Below, piece after piece: positions 40,147 through 47,733 of a DNA stretch of 64,000 nucleotides (positions are counted from its first letter, which is position 1; every line of letters starts with the position of its first letter). Source of the DNA: Pseudomonadaceae bacterium SI-3 (GTDB lineage Bacteria > Pseudomonadota > Gammaproteobacteria > Pseudomonadales > Pseudomonadaceae); NCBI GenBank assembly GCA_004010935.1, contig CP026511.1, forward strand, positions 868,001 to 932,000, given 5' to 3'. The notes under the pieces are model-generated. The model was not told the origin of the DNA and searched no databases. It worked only from the letters and a program-made list of their open reading frames with translations. The position numbers and the translations under genes were made by a program.

Positions 40147-40353
40147 GCAAGGCATCCTTATTTCTAATAATTAGCCGTCCGCAATCAAGGTTGACGGAGC
40201 GGAACGATAGCTGCGCTCAAACTGGCTGACCAAGGCAGGGGCAGAGCGCAATGAAGAGTCGTTACAAAGCCTAGCCCAGATGCCATGGCACAAGTATTGA
40301 TGCAGGCCGGATTAGCACGAGGGCTGAGACAGGATCCTCTTGCGTATCTGGTT

Positions 40354-40863
40354 TCACTGACCCGATATGACGGTTTCGTTCCAGTGCGGCGGGGCGAACA
40401 GGCTTGGATAGCGCTCAAGCGCGACGTGGATCCGTTGGACGCCGTCGGCTCGCTCGGCGGGCACGGCCAGTGCCTTGGCACCGCCGAGCAGGTCGGCGAG
40501 TAACCCGTGCAACGCCGCGTCGGCCTGTGCAGACAATTCGCAATTGGCGACCAGGTAGGAAACGCTGTCCTCGACCTCCTTCTGCAATGCCAAGGCCTGG
40601 CGCTCGCTGATCGGTTGCGCCGGATCGTCTGGCAGCGCGGCCTCGGCGGCCTGGCGGAGGCGCGTCATGCCTTCACGCAGGGCGGCATCGGTTGCCCACT
40701 GCTGCTCGCCGCCAGCGGGTGACGCAGCGTGCGCGCCGTGCCCGTCGTGAGTAACCGTTGCCTGCGCGGTATCGACCACCACGTCGAGTGCCACGCCACT
40801 GGCCAGTGCCAGCATCGACGCCATTGCAAGGCCCCACGCCAAGGGTTGGATGACTGCTTTCAT
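40354..40863 (-). CDS. Exported helical protein downstream of dnrN (DnrO-like)
   Basis: A 169-residue protein with a signal peptide or N-terminal anchor (MKAVIQPLAWGLAMASMLALASG), a histidine-rich stretch (HDGHGAHAA) and a helical C-terminal part with one cysteine (VANCELS). I do not recognise a named domain; I recall proteins called DnrO at this place in pseudomonads. It lies 55 bp after dnrN on the same strand, with GGAGGTG before the start, so it should be made with DnrN under NorR control. A periplasmic metal- or haem-related role is only a guess. Confidence 0.7.
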   Translation of the reverse strand: MKAVIQPLAWGLAMASMLALASGVALDVVVDTAQATVTHDGHGAHAASPAGGEQQWATDAALREGMTRLRQAAEAALPDDPAQPISERQALALQKEVEDSVSYLVANCELSAQADAALHGLLADLLGGAKALAVPAERADGVQRIHVALERYPSLFAPPHWNETVISGQ

Positions 40864-40918
40864 ATGCACCTCCGGTACTGCAGGGGCGGGCCGTCTGGCC
40901 CGTAGCGTTGTTGTCGCC

Positions 40919-41590
40919 TCAGTGCGCAGACGCCTGGGCGAACAGGATGTTGTTCTCCAGATGAATGTGCTGCATCAGGTCACCGCGCAGCTCTTCGAGC
41001 CCGCGATACAGCGCGCGCCAGGTATTGCAGGCGTTTGCCGGTGGGGTGATGTCATCGGTGAGTTCGGCCAGGCGCTGAAGGGCGGCGCCGTGCTGGTCAT
41101 GCTCGTAGCGCATCACTGCGATCGGGCCTTGGGTCTGCGGCAATTGCATGTCGCGGCGCAGCATCGGAAAGAGGATCTGCTCCTCCTTGAGCATGTGGCT
41201 TTCCAGTTCCTGCTGCATGCACCACAGATGTTCGGCGAGCCCGGTCGGGCAGTCCGCCTTGTTGCCATGCACCTGCTCGACACGGGTGGCCAAGCGGATC
41301 AGCTCTGGGAACTGCTCACGATGACGTTCATGAAAGCGTTCGAGCAGGTAGTCGATCAGCGATCCGGCCGGCACATTGCGCCAGTCAGGCTCAGTCGTGG
41401 ACTCGCTTCCCAATGCCGCCAACTCGTCCGCGATCGCCTGTGCGTCAAGGTTGCGCTGCAGGGCAGCGTCGCGCAGCGGGGTGTCGCCACCGCAACAGAA
41501 GTCCAGCTTGTAATGGCGAAACACGCGGGTGGCGCCAGGGATCAGGCAGGCCAGGCTGCCCAGGGTTTGCTCGGTAAGCGCAGTCGTCAT
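40919..41590 (-). CDS. dnrN: DnrN/NorA, di-iron protein for iron-sulfur cluster repair
   Basis: A 223-residue member of the YtfE/ScdA/NorA family. The N-terminal ScdA_N domain has the signature HYKLDFCCGGD, and the C-terminal hemerythrin-like bundle supplies di-iron ligands (HxxHRE, the H and E of EQVHGNKA, HMLKEEQILFP, YEHDQH, HIHLENNILF). It repairs NO-damaged Fe-S clusters or binds NO in the cytoplasm. Transcription should start from the sigma54 promoter at 41626, 25 bp before the ATG. Confidence 0.93.
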   Translation of the reverse strand: MTTALTEQTLGSLACLIPGATRVFRHYKLDFCCGGDTPLRDAALQRNLDAQAIADELAALGSESTTEPDWRNVPAGSLIDYLLERFHERHREQFPELIRLATRVEQVHGNKADCPTGLAEHLWCMQQELESHMLKEEQILFPMLRRDMQLPQTQGPIAVMRYEHDQHGAALQRLAELTDDITPPANACNTWRALYRGLEELRGDLMQHIHLENNILFAQASAH

Positions 41591-41625
41591 GGTGGCGTTT
41601 CCAAGGGTGGAAGTACTCAGAGCAA

Positions 41626-41641
41626 CGCAAGCGCTATGCCA
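41626..41641 (-). promoter_or_regulatory. Sigma54 (-24/-12) promoter of dnrN
   Basis: Read on the minus strand, TGGCATAGCGCTTGCG has the GG and GC elements with exactly ten bases between them, matching TGGCAC-N5-TTGCW closely. It points at dnrN and has NorR-type sites upstream, so it needs an AAA+ activator. Confidence 0.85.
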
Positions 41642-41681
41642 TCACTAAGTTATTGATTTATAGATGATAAATATTAACGGT

Positions 41682-41737
41682 GGTGAAATGTACCTGGGCG
41701 GTATAGGGTTTAAAAAACCTTAGGGGTAGTAATGACC
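41682..41737. promoter_or_regulatory. Three NorR-type enhancer sites (GGT-N7-ACC)
   Basis: GGTGAAATGTACC (41682-41694), GGTTTAAAAAACC (41707-41719) and GGTAGTAATGACC (41725-41737) each fit GGT-N7-ACC, the NorR core known from Ralstonia. They lie 55-110 bp upstream of the -12 element of the dnrN promoter, and the third overlaps the norR start codon, so NorR may also limit its own synthesis. Confidence 0.85.
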
Positions 41738-43267
41738 ATGATGGAAGAAGCACTGCTGGCTGACCTTGTCACCGAACTGCCCAATGCGGTTCGCCTGCAA
41801 CGCCTGGTGCACACGCTGCATCAGCGGTTTCGCTGTGGTGCGGTGGTGCTGCTACGTCTCGACGAGGACACCCTGCGCCCGCTGGCTGCGGTGGGGCTGG
41901 TGCAGGAGGCCCTTGGGCGGCGCTTCGTGGTGGCTCAGCATCCGCGGCTGGCCGCCATCCTCTCGCAGCGTGAACCCACCTGGTTCGAGCCCGACAGCCG
42001 TTTGTCAGACCCGTACGACGGGCTGCTCGATGCGCATGTGGGCGAGCCCCTGCCAGTGCACGATTGCATGGGCGTGAGCCTGTTCGTGGAGGGCAAGCTG
42101 TGGGGCGCGCTGACCCTCGATGCGCTGCATGCCGGCACCTTCGATGACGAGGCGCGGCGTGATCTGCAGCGTTACACGCTGGTGATCGAGGCAGCCATCC
42201 GCATTACCCGGTTGGAACACGAAAATCGCGGCCTGCGGCTGGCGCGTAGCGACGTGCTGGAAACCACCCCGGTGCCGGGCGACGGCGAAATTCTCGGGCA
42301 AAGCGTTGTGATCCGCGAGCTGTTGCGTGAGCTGGAAGTGGTTGCCGATTCGGAACTGCCAGTGCTGCTGTTGGGCGAAACCGGCGTGGGCAAGGAGCTG
42401 TTCGCGCGCTGGCTGCATCGACATTCGCGGCGCCGCAACAAGCCGTTGGTGCTGGTCAATTGCGCCGCGTTGCCCGAATCGCTGGCCGAGAGCGAGCTGT
42501 TCGGGCACGTCAAGGGGGCGTTTTCCGGCGCTACCACGGACCGTCCCGGACGTTTCGATGCGGCCAATGGCGGCACGCTGCTGCTGGACGAGGTGGGAGA
42601 GTTGCCGTTGGTGGTGCAGGCCAAGCTGCTGCGCACCTTGCAGAATGGTGAGATCCAGCGCCTCGGGGCGGACAAGCCGCGTCAGGTGGACGTACGCATC
42701 ATCGCGGCGACCAACCGCAACCTGCGCGAAAGTGTACGAGACGGACATTTCCGCGCGGATCTCTATCACCGCCTTTCGGTCTATCCGGCGCCGATTCCGC
42801 CTTTACGCGAGCGTGGCAACGATGTCCTGATTCTGGCCGGCTACTTTCTCGAGCTGAACCGCGCCCGGCTGGGCTTGCGCAGCATGCGGCTGTCGCCGGC
42901 CGCCGAGCGGGCATTGCTCGGCTACGCCTGGCCGGGCAACGTCCGCGAGCTTGAGCATGTGATCAGCCGAGCGGCGCTGCGGTTGCTTAGCCGTGGCGCC
43001 TCGCGCAGCGAAATCCTCACGCTCGAGCCGGAGCTGCTGGATCTGGACAGCGAACACGTCGGCACCTTCGCTCCGGCTGCTGAGGTCGAACCCCTGGCGA
43101 CGGAGGCTGAGATCGTCTCGTTGCGCGAAACCGTCGATGGCGCCCAGCGCCAGGCAATCATCCGGGCGCTGGAGGCCTGCGGTGAAAACTGGGCGAAGGC
43201 GGCGCGATTGCTGGATGTCGACTCGAGCAACTTGCACAAGCTGGCGCGGCGCCTGAAGTTGAAATGA
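41732..43267 (+). CDS. norR: NorR, NO-responsive sigma54-dependent activator
   Basis: A 511-residue regulator: N-terminal GAF domain (about 15-165), central AAA+ domain with Walker A GETGVGKE (215-222), and C-terminal Fis-type helix-turn-helix (about 470-511). D93, Y95, D96, H110, C112 and D130 lie about where the iron-centre residues of E. coli NorR lie. The sigma54-contacting loop reads GAFSGA (262-267) instead of GAFTGA. Divergent dnrN has a sigma54 promoter and three sites. ATGs at 41738 or 41741 are alternative starts because a weak ribosome site does not decide. Confidence 0.93.
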   Translation: MTMMEEALLADLVTELPNAVRLQRLVHTLHQRFRCGAVVLLRLDEDTLRPLAAVGLVQEALGRRFVVAQHPRLAAILSQREPTWFEPDSRLSDPYDGLLDAHVGEPLPVHDCMGVSLFVEGKLWGALTLDALHAGTFDDEARRDLQRYTLVIEAAIRITRLEHENRGLRLARSDVLETTPVPGDGEILGQSVVIRELLRELEVVADSELPVLLLGETGVGKELFARWLHRHSRRRNKPLVLVNCAALPESLAESELFGHVKGAFSGATTDRPGRFDAANGGTLLLDEVGELPLVVQAKLLRTLQNGEIQRLGADKPRQVDVRIIAATNRNLRESVRDGHFRADLYHRLSVYPAPIPPLRERGNDVLILAGYFLELNRARLGLRSMRLSPAAERALLGYAWPGNVRELEHVISRAALRLLSRGASRSEILTLEPELLDLDSEHVGTFAPAAEVEPLATEAEIVSLRETVDGAQRQAIIRALEACGENWAKAARLLDVDSSNLHKLARRLKLK

Positions 43268-43373
43268 ACGCGCGCTGGGACGGGATATAGGTGGGTTCTG
43301 TTCCGCCAGTCGGCGTGAGTCGTCTTTGTCGGATGGCGGTCTAAGCTTTCACTATCACGACGAGGAGATTTCC

Positions 43374-43583
43374 ATGGCTTTGGACCATGACCAGTTCAAC
43401 CAGCTGCTGACCGAGGCCCAGGCGCACGCCGACCGAGCAGCCAGCGAGAACAATCCGCAGCATTATCAGCAGGCGTTCGAGTCGAGCCTCAAAGCGATGC
43501 GTCTGCTCGCCGAAGAGTCCGGAAACTGGCGGGACGCCGTTGTTCGCGCGACTGAGGAATATCAGGGCGACGAAGGGATATAA
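43374..43583 (+). CDS. Small hypothetical protein
   Basis: A 69-residue acidic, helix-rich soluble protein (MALDHDQFNQLLTEAQAHAD), without cysteines or membrane segments. I do not recognise the family. A clear ribosome site (GAGGAGATTTCC) precedes the ATG, and codon use looks like that of the neighbours, so it is probably real. It follows norR by 106 bp and may share its transcript. Confidence 0.65.
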   Translation: MALDHDQFNQLLTEAQAHADRAASENNPQHYQQAFESSLKAMRLLAEESGNWRDAVVRATEEYQGDEGI

Positions 43584-43648
43584 CGCAGCATCAAGTCGGA
43601 CGGGCATCGCAATGATTGCGCCGTCCTGATTGTCAGGCCAGCGCCCTT

Positions 43649-43670
43649 TAGGAGCGAGCTTGCTCGCGAG
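43649..43670. repeat. Single REP element (family C)
   Basis: GGAGCGAGCTTGCTCGCGAG preceded by TA, a lone copy between the small hypothetical gene and ubiU. The remaining right part of this 291-bp gap is the ubiU promoter region. Confidence 0.8.
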
Positions 43671-43754
43671 CCTGGGCTCGAAGGGCCCAGCTTGGTCTTG
43701 CTTCAGTGGCTGGTTTTGTTCTCTTGGCTTCGTTGCCCTGCTAGCTTCGTCCCC

Positions 43755-43768
43755 TTGACGCTTATCAA
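43755..43768 (+). promoter_or_regulatory. Fnr/Dnr box upstream of ubiUVT
   Basis: TTGACGCTTATCAA matches TTGAC-N4-ATCAA, the same form as the nirQ box. Its centre is about 41 bp before a predicted start near 43803, with TAGACT (43791-43796) as -10, again the class II layout. The ubiU ATG is about 107 bp downstream. Confidence 0.75.
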
Positions 43769-43874
43769 TGCCTCTCGTCGGAGGCCTACCTAGACTGCCG
43801 ACTTTCCGTCCGGCCCGGACGGGCACCGTTGCCGTTGGCAGGGTGCGCATGATTCCGCATGTCTAGGAGTTGCC

Positions 43875-44870
43875 ATGCACTTGGTCTGTCCAGCAGGTAG
43901 CCTGCCCGCACTCAAGGCTGCCGTTCAGCAGGGTGCCGACGCCATCTACGTCGGTTTTCGTGACGACACCAATGCCCGCCATTTCGCCGGCCTCAACATG
44001 GATGCGAAGCAGCTCGACAAGGGACTGCAGCTGATCCGCGAGAAGCGCCGCCAGCTCTACATTGCCGTCAATACCTATGCCCAGCCACAAGGCTGGTCCC
44101 GTTGGCAGCGTGCGGTGGACCAGGCCGCTGACCTGGGCGTGGACGCACTGATCGCTGCCGATCCGGGCGTGCTCGGCTATGCCGCCAAACGCCACCCGCA
44201 GCTCAACCTGCATCTGTCGGTGCAGGGCTCTGCGACCAATGCTGCCGCGCTGGATTTCTATCAGCAGCGCTACAACATCAAACGCGCCGTGCTGCCGCGG
44301 GTGCTGTCGCTCAAGCAGGTCAAGCAGGTCGCCGCCAGCAGTCCGGTGCCGATCGAAGTGTTTGCTTTCGGCAGCCTGTGCATCATGGCCGAGGGCCGTT
44401 GCCACCTGTCTTCCTATCTCACCGGTGAGTCACCGAATCTGTGCGGCGTCTGCTCGCCAGCCAAGGCGGTGCGCTGGAGCGAGGAGCCGGAAGGGCTGAC
44501 CTCGCGGCTGAATAACGTACTCATCGACCGTTACGCCGAAGGCGAGTCAGCCGGCTATCCGACGCTGTGCAAGGGCCGCTTCATGGTCAATGGCGAACGC
44601 TTCCACGCACTGGAAGAGCCCACCAGCCTGAATACTCTGGACCTGATACCTGAGCTGGCGAACATCGGTGTCACGGCAATGAAGATCGAGGGGCGGCAGC
44701 GCAGTCCCGCTTATGTCGAGCAGGTCACCCGCGTCTGGCGCTCGGCGCTGGACGCCTATCTGCAGGCGCCGCAGCGTTATGCCGTGCAGCCAGGCTGGCG
44801 CGCAGTGCTCGATGGCTTGTCGGAGGGCTCGCAAACGACCCTTGGCGCTTACCACCGGGCGTGGCAGTGA
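43875..44870 (+). CDS. ubiU: UbiU, oxygen-independent ubiquinone hydroxylation protein (YhbU)
   Basis: A 331-residue U32-family protein. Four cysteines that hold a 4Fe-4S cluster in E. coli UbiU are at the same positions here: C169, C176, C193 and C232. With UbiV it hydroxylates ubiquinone precursors without O2, using prephenate as oxygen donor. It begins MHLVCPAGSLPALKAAV, typical of the group. Twenty-two bp separate it from ubiV; the box upstream suggests anaerobic expression, fitting a need for ubiquinone during denitrification. Confidence 0.94.
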   Translation: MHLVCPAGSLPALKAAVQQGADAIYVGFRDDTNARHFAGLNMDAKQLDKGLQLIREKRRQLYIAVNTYAQPQGWSRWQRAVDQAADLGVDALIAADPGVLGYAAKRHPQLNLHLSVQGSATNAAALDFYQQRYNIKRAVLPRVLSLKQVKQVAASSPVPIEVFAFGSLCIMAEGRCHLSSYLTGESPNLCGVCSPAKAVRWSEEPEGLTSRLNNVLIDRYAEGESAGYPTLCKGRFMVNGERFHALEEPTSLNTLDLIPELANIGVTAMKIEGRQRSPAYVEQVTRVWRSALDAYLQAPQRYAVQPGWRAVLDGLSEGSQTTLGAYHRAWQ

Positions 44871-44892
44871 ATCTCTTCAGCAAGGAGCAGTT

Positions 44893-45783
44893 ATGAAACT
44901 CAGCCTAGGCCCCGTGCTGTTCTATTGGGATCGCCAGCAGACGCTGGACTTCTATGCCGACATGGCAGACATGCCGCTCGATGTGATCTATCTCGGGGAA
45001 ACCGTCTGCTCCAAGCGCCGCGACATGGGACTGGACGACTGGATTGGTCTGGCGCGTGAGCTGAAACAGCAATCAGCGGCGCAGCTGGTGCTGTCCGGCC
45101 TTGCATTGGTCGAGGCGGCTTCGGAGCTGTCCAGCCTGCGTCGGCTCTGTGAGAACGGCGAGCTGATGGTCGAGGCCAATGACATGGGTGCGGTGCAGTA
45201 CCTGTCCGAGAAGGGCGTGCCTTTCGTGGGCGGCCCGGCGCTCAACCTCTACAACGGCCATGCACTGGCCGAACTGGTGAGCAGCGGCATGCAGCGCTGG
45301 GTGCCGCCAGTGGAGATTTCCGGGGCGATGATCCGCGACGCGCGTGCGCAGCTGTCCCAGCTCGGTGTTGCCGTGCCGGAAATCGAGATCTTCGCCTACG
45401 GCCACCTTCCGCTGGCGTACTCGGCGCGTTGTTTCACCGCCCGCGCGGAAAATCGGCCGAAGGATGATTGCCAGTTCTGCTGTCAGAACTACCCAGAAGG
45501 CATCCCGCTGTTGAGCCAGGAAGGCGAGGCGCTGTTCACCATCAATGGCATCCAGACCCTGTCGGCCTCGGTCAGCAATCTGTTGGCGGACTATCCGGCG
45601 CTGGTCGAGAGCGGTGCCGAGCTGCTGCGGCTGAGCCCGCGCGCATCGGGCATGATCGAGGTCGTTCAGGCATTTGATGCGGTGCGCAAAGGTGGCCTGC
45701 CACCGCTCGCCGTCGACGGCTGCAACGGTTACTGGCATGGCCAGCCTGGCATGCTGCGCGCCGAGGAGGCCGGACTATGCTGA
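44893..45783 (+). CDS. ubiV: UbiV, oxygen-independent ubiquinone hydroxylation protein (YhbV)
   Basis: A 296-residue U32-family partner of UbiU. C39, C180, C193 and C197 match the 4Fe-4S ligands of E. coli UbiV. AAGGAG at 44882 decides the start at 44893; the frame is open further upstream inside ubiU but without a site. Its end overlaps ubiT by 7 bp. Confidence 0.94.
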   Translation: MKLSLGPVLFYWDRQQTLDFYADMADMPLDVIYLGETVCSKRRDMGLDDWIGLARELKQQSAAQLVLSGLALVEAASELSSLRRLCENGELMVEANDMGAVQYLSEKGVPFVGGPALNLYNGHALAELVSSGMQRWVPPVEISGAMIRDARAQLSQLGVAVPEIEIFAYGHLPLAYSARCFTARAENRPKDDCQFCCQNYPEGIPLLSQEGEALFTINGIQTLSASVSNLLADYPALVESGAELLRLSPRASGMIEVVQAFDAVRKGGLPPLAVDGCNGYWHGQPGMLRAEEAGLC

Positions 45784-46271
45784 ACCCTCGTGCACATTTA
45801 TTGAAACTGGGCGAGCACCTGTTGCCGCTGGCCGCGCGAACCCCATTCGCGCTGCAACGTATCGCCTTGGAGCGCAGCCTGAATCAGCTCTTCGCTGAGC
45901 CATTGGCTGAGGATGCCTTCGAGGCCTTGGAAGGCCACTGGATGCGCCTGGAAGTCGTCGACCTCAAGTTGGCCTGGTGCCTGAGCTGCGACCGGCAGAA
46001 GTTGCGCATCGCCGAGCAGGCGCCGGTCCAGGTCACCATCCGTGGCAACTGGCGTGAGTTCCTGTTGCTCGCCAGTCGTCAGGAAGACCCGGATACGCTG
46101 TTCTTTCGTCGCCGGTTGGTGATCGAAGGCGACACCGAACTCGGCCTGGCAATCAAGAACCTGATCGACAGCCTGGACCCGGACCTGCTGCCGCCGTGGC
46201 TGTGGAAGGTGCTGCAAGGCGCGGGCGAGGAAGCGGCGCAGGCCGGCCGTGCGCAGCCGGTAAGCGCCTGA
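45777..46271 (+). CDS. ubiT: UbiT, SCP2-domain protein of anaerobic ubiquinone synthesis
   Basis: A 164-residue protein with an SCP2 sterol-carrier fold (about 35-140), the part that binds isoprenoid ubiquinone precursors and hands them to UbiUV. It is longer than a bare SCP2 domain by an N-terminal helix (MLNPRAHLLKLGEHLLPLA). The three genes ubiU, ubiV and ubiT are adjacent and coupled, as in other denitrifiers. It ends 55 bp before the stop of the convergent DGC gene. Confidence 0.9.
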   Translation: MLNPRAHLLKLGEHLLPLAARTPFALQRIALERSLNQLFAEPLAEDAFEALEGHWMRLEVVDLKLAWCLSCDRQKLRIAEQAPVQVTIRGNWREFLLLASRQEDPDTLFFRRRLVIEGDTELGLAIKNLIDSLDPDLLPPWLWKVLQGAGEEAAQAGRAQPVSA

Positions 46272-46326
46272 TCTGACACTTACCGCTGCGCCGGTAGCCC
46301 GCATTCTGTGGCGTCTTTGCTAGGCG

Positions 46327-46722
46327 TTACACCGAGTGCAGCCGGTGCCGCGGTTTCATCCGGTCGCTGGCAATGATGTTGCGCATGTCCTCGAACAGCG
46401 CATCGGCTTCGGCTTCGGAGCAATCTTCACGGTAGCGCTTGCGCAGTCCGTAACTGCTGAGGGTGATATGGACGTTCGCGACTACGCCATGCTGCGCCAG
46501 GCAGGCACGTGCGCAATGCAGCGGGCAGCCGTCGATAGCCAGGATCGCTCGGCCAGAGTTGGCCTTATTGACCAGCGAGCTGACCCGGCCGCCGACACCG
46601 GCAATGCAGGACATTTCGGCCAGACCGGCACGATCCAGGCGCACCGCAAGGGTATTGGCCAGTTGCGCCACGTTGGAGCAACCCGAGCAGGCATAGACGA
46701 GGGGCAGGCGGGGTGCGGACAT
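46327..46722 (-). CDS. DGC-type cysteine-rich putative zinc-binding protein
   Basis: A 131-residue soluble protein with the DGC family pattern: YACSGCSN near residue 10, a middle C-I-A-G-V-G-G, and AIDGCPLHCARACL (the D-G-C motif) around residue 65. The four or more conserved cysteines suggest zinc or another metal. Function is unknown. The start at 46722 has GGGAG eight bases upstream. It sits between ubiT and dnrS on the minus strand, 97 bp after dnrS, so it is probably co-transcribed with dnrS. Confidence 0.75.
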   Translation of the reverse strand: MSAPRLPLVYACSGCSNVAQLANTLAVRLDRAGLAEMSCIAGVGGRVSSLVNKANSGRAILAIDGCPLHCARACLAQHGVVANVHITLSSYGLRKRYREDCSEAEADALFEDMRNIIASDRMKPRHRLHSV

Positions 46723-46819
46723 GCGGTTCTCCCGATTCGAAAGGGCCAGCGAAAGTATCCGGGCCAATGCAGGGGTGGCCCATGACGATCGTCAAGAAGC
46801 TGGGGCAATCCGTCGCAGT

Positions 46820-47497
46820 TCAGTCCTGGTAAGCGGCCAAGCCCCGGCTGTCGAGTATCTCGATGCGCCGGCGCTGCACGCTGATCATTCCCGACTCGAT
46901 CAGCCGGTGCAGGATGCGTGAAAAGGTTTCCGGCTGGATGCCCAGCTTGGAGGCGATCAGACGCTTGGGCACATCGAGGGTCACCACGCCGCTGTCGTCC
47001 TCTTGCGACTGATAGAGAAAGCGCACCACGCGATGACTGGCGTTGGCCAGCGTCAGGGTGTCGATTTCGTTCAGACGCTGATGCAGCCGAATGCTCAGGG
47101 TGCCGAGTATGTCCAGGCAGATGCTCGGGTGTTGCTCGAGCATGCGTCGGTAGTGCGGGCCGTTGAGGCTGGCGAGGAGGCTGGCCTTCAGTGCCGTGGC
47201 ACTGACCGGATAGTTCGGCGCGCCAGTGAACAGCAAGGCTTCGGCAAATGACTCGCCAGCGCGGATGACCTCGACCAGTTTTTCTTGGCCGTCGCAGACT
47301 ACGCGGTGCAGTTTCACCTGACCGCTGAACAGAAAATAGAACCGCTCCGCTTTGTCGCCTTGATGAAACAGCGAGGCACCGGCGGGCAGCCGCTTGAGGT
47401 TGGCCGAGGCGCACACTTCCTGTAGCGCGGCTTCGGGCAACCGGCTGAACAGGTGGTGTCGGCGGAGGTCCGCAACGAGGGATGTTTCGGTCAGCAT
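46820..47497 (-). CDS. dnrS: Dnr-type regulator of the Crp/Fnr family (DnrS)
   Basis: A 225-residue paralogue of DnrD. It has the same domain order and recognition helix (IQPETFSRILHRL, E-x-x-S-R), and no Fnr-type N-terminal cysteine cluster. In P. stutzeri, DnrS is the Dnr regulator recorded next to the anaerobic ribonucleotide reductase genes, which matches its place here. GGAGGAACC before the ATG supports the start at 47497; a longer frame to 47611 covers the promoter. The Fnr-like box at 47568 suggests control by FnrA. Confidence 0.85.
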   Translation of the reverse strand: MLTETSLVADLRRHHLFSRLPEAALQEVCASANLKRLPAGASLFHQGDKAERFYFLFSGQVKLHRVVCDGQEKLVEVIRAGESFAEALLFTGAPNYPVSATALKASLLASLNGPHYRRMLEQHPSICLDILGTLSIRLHQRLNEIDTLTLANASHRVVRFLYQSQEDDSGVVTLDVPKRLIASKLGIQPETFSRILHRLIESGMISVQRRRIEILDSRGLAAYQD

Positions 47498-47567
47498 GGT
47501 TCCTCCACCGGCACCTGTCCGGGATTGTTCGACGTTGCATCCTAGGAGCACGCATCGCCCACCTTCC

Positions 47568-47581
47568 TTGATCGCAGACAA
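47568..47581 (-). promoter_or_regulatory. Fnr-like box of the dnrS promoter
   Basis: TTGATCGCAGACAA keeps one perfect half and differs by one base from TTGAT-N4-GTCAA. It lies about 71 bp before dnrS. A TAGGAT-like -10 (minus strand, near 47540), as in nirS, stands at the right distance. Confidence 0.55.
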
Positions 47582-47634
47582 GATCGTCGGCCGCGGTTGC
47601 CTCAGAGCCATTTTTAAAATACGGCCAAGGTGAA

Positions 47635-47648
47635 TTGACGATGGTCAA
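47635..47648 (+). promoter_or_regulatory. Fnr/Dnr box of the nrdD promoter
   Basis: TTGACGATGGTCAA, flanked so that the palindrome extends to 8-base perfect arms (GAATTGAC-GATG-GTCAATTC). The centre is about 41 bp before a predicted start near 47683 with TACATT (47671-47676) as -10. Confidence 0.8.
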
Positions 47649-47733
47649 TTCGCTTGCGGACGTAATTGCCTACATTTCACATCATCTAGTGTTTAAAGAA
47701 GTTTTTGTAACTACATATGGTGATGGAGGCGTG

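Noticed and set aside
40147..40353. An Fnr box before dnrD
   Set aside because: Half-sites (ATCAAGGTTGAC) are present but in the wrong order (TCAA before TTGA), so they do not make an Fnr site.
47635..47733. A TTG-started extension of NrdD
   Set aside because: It would begin inside the Fnr/Dnr palindrome and upstream of the predicted transcript start; the ATG at 47734 has GGAGG.
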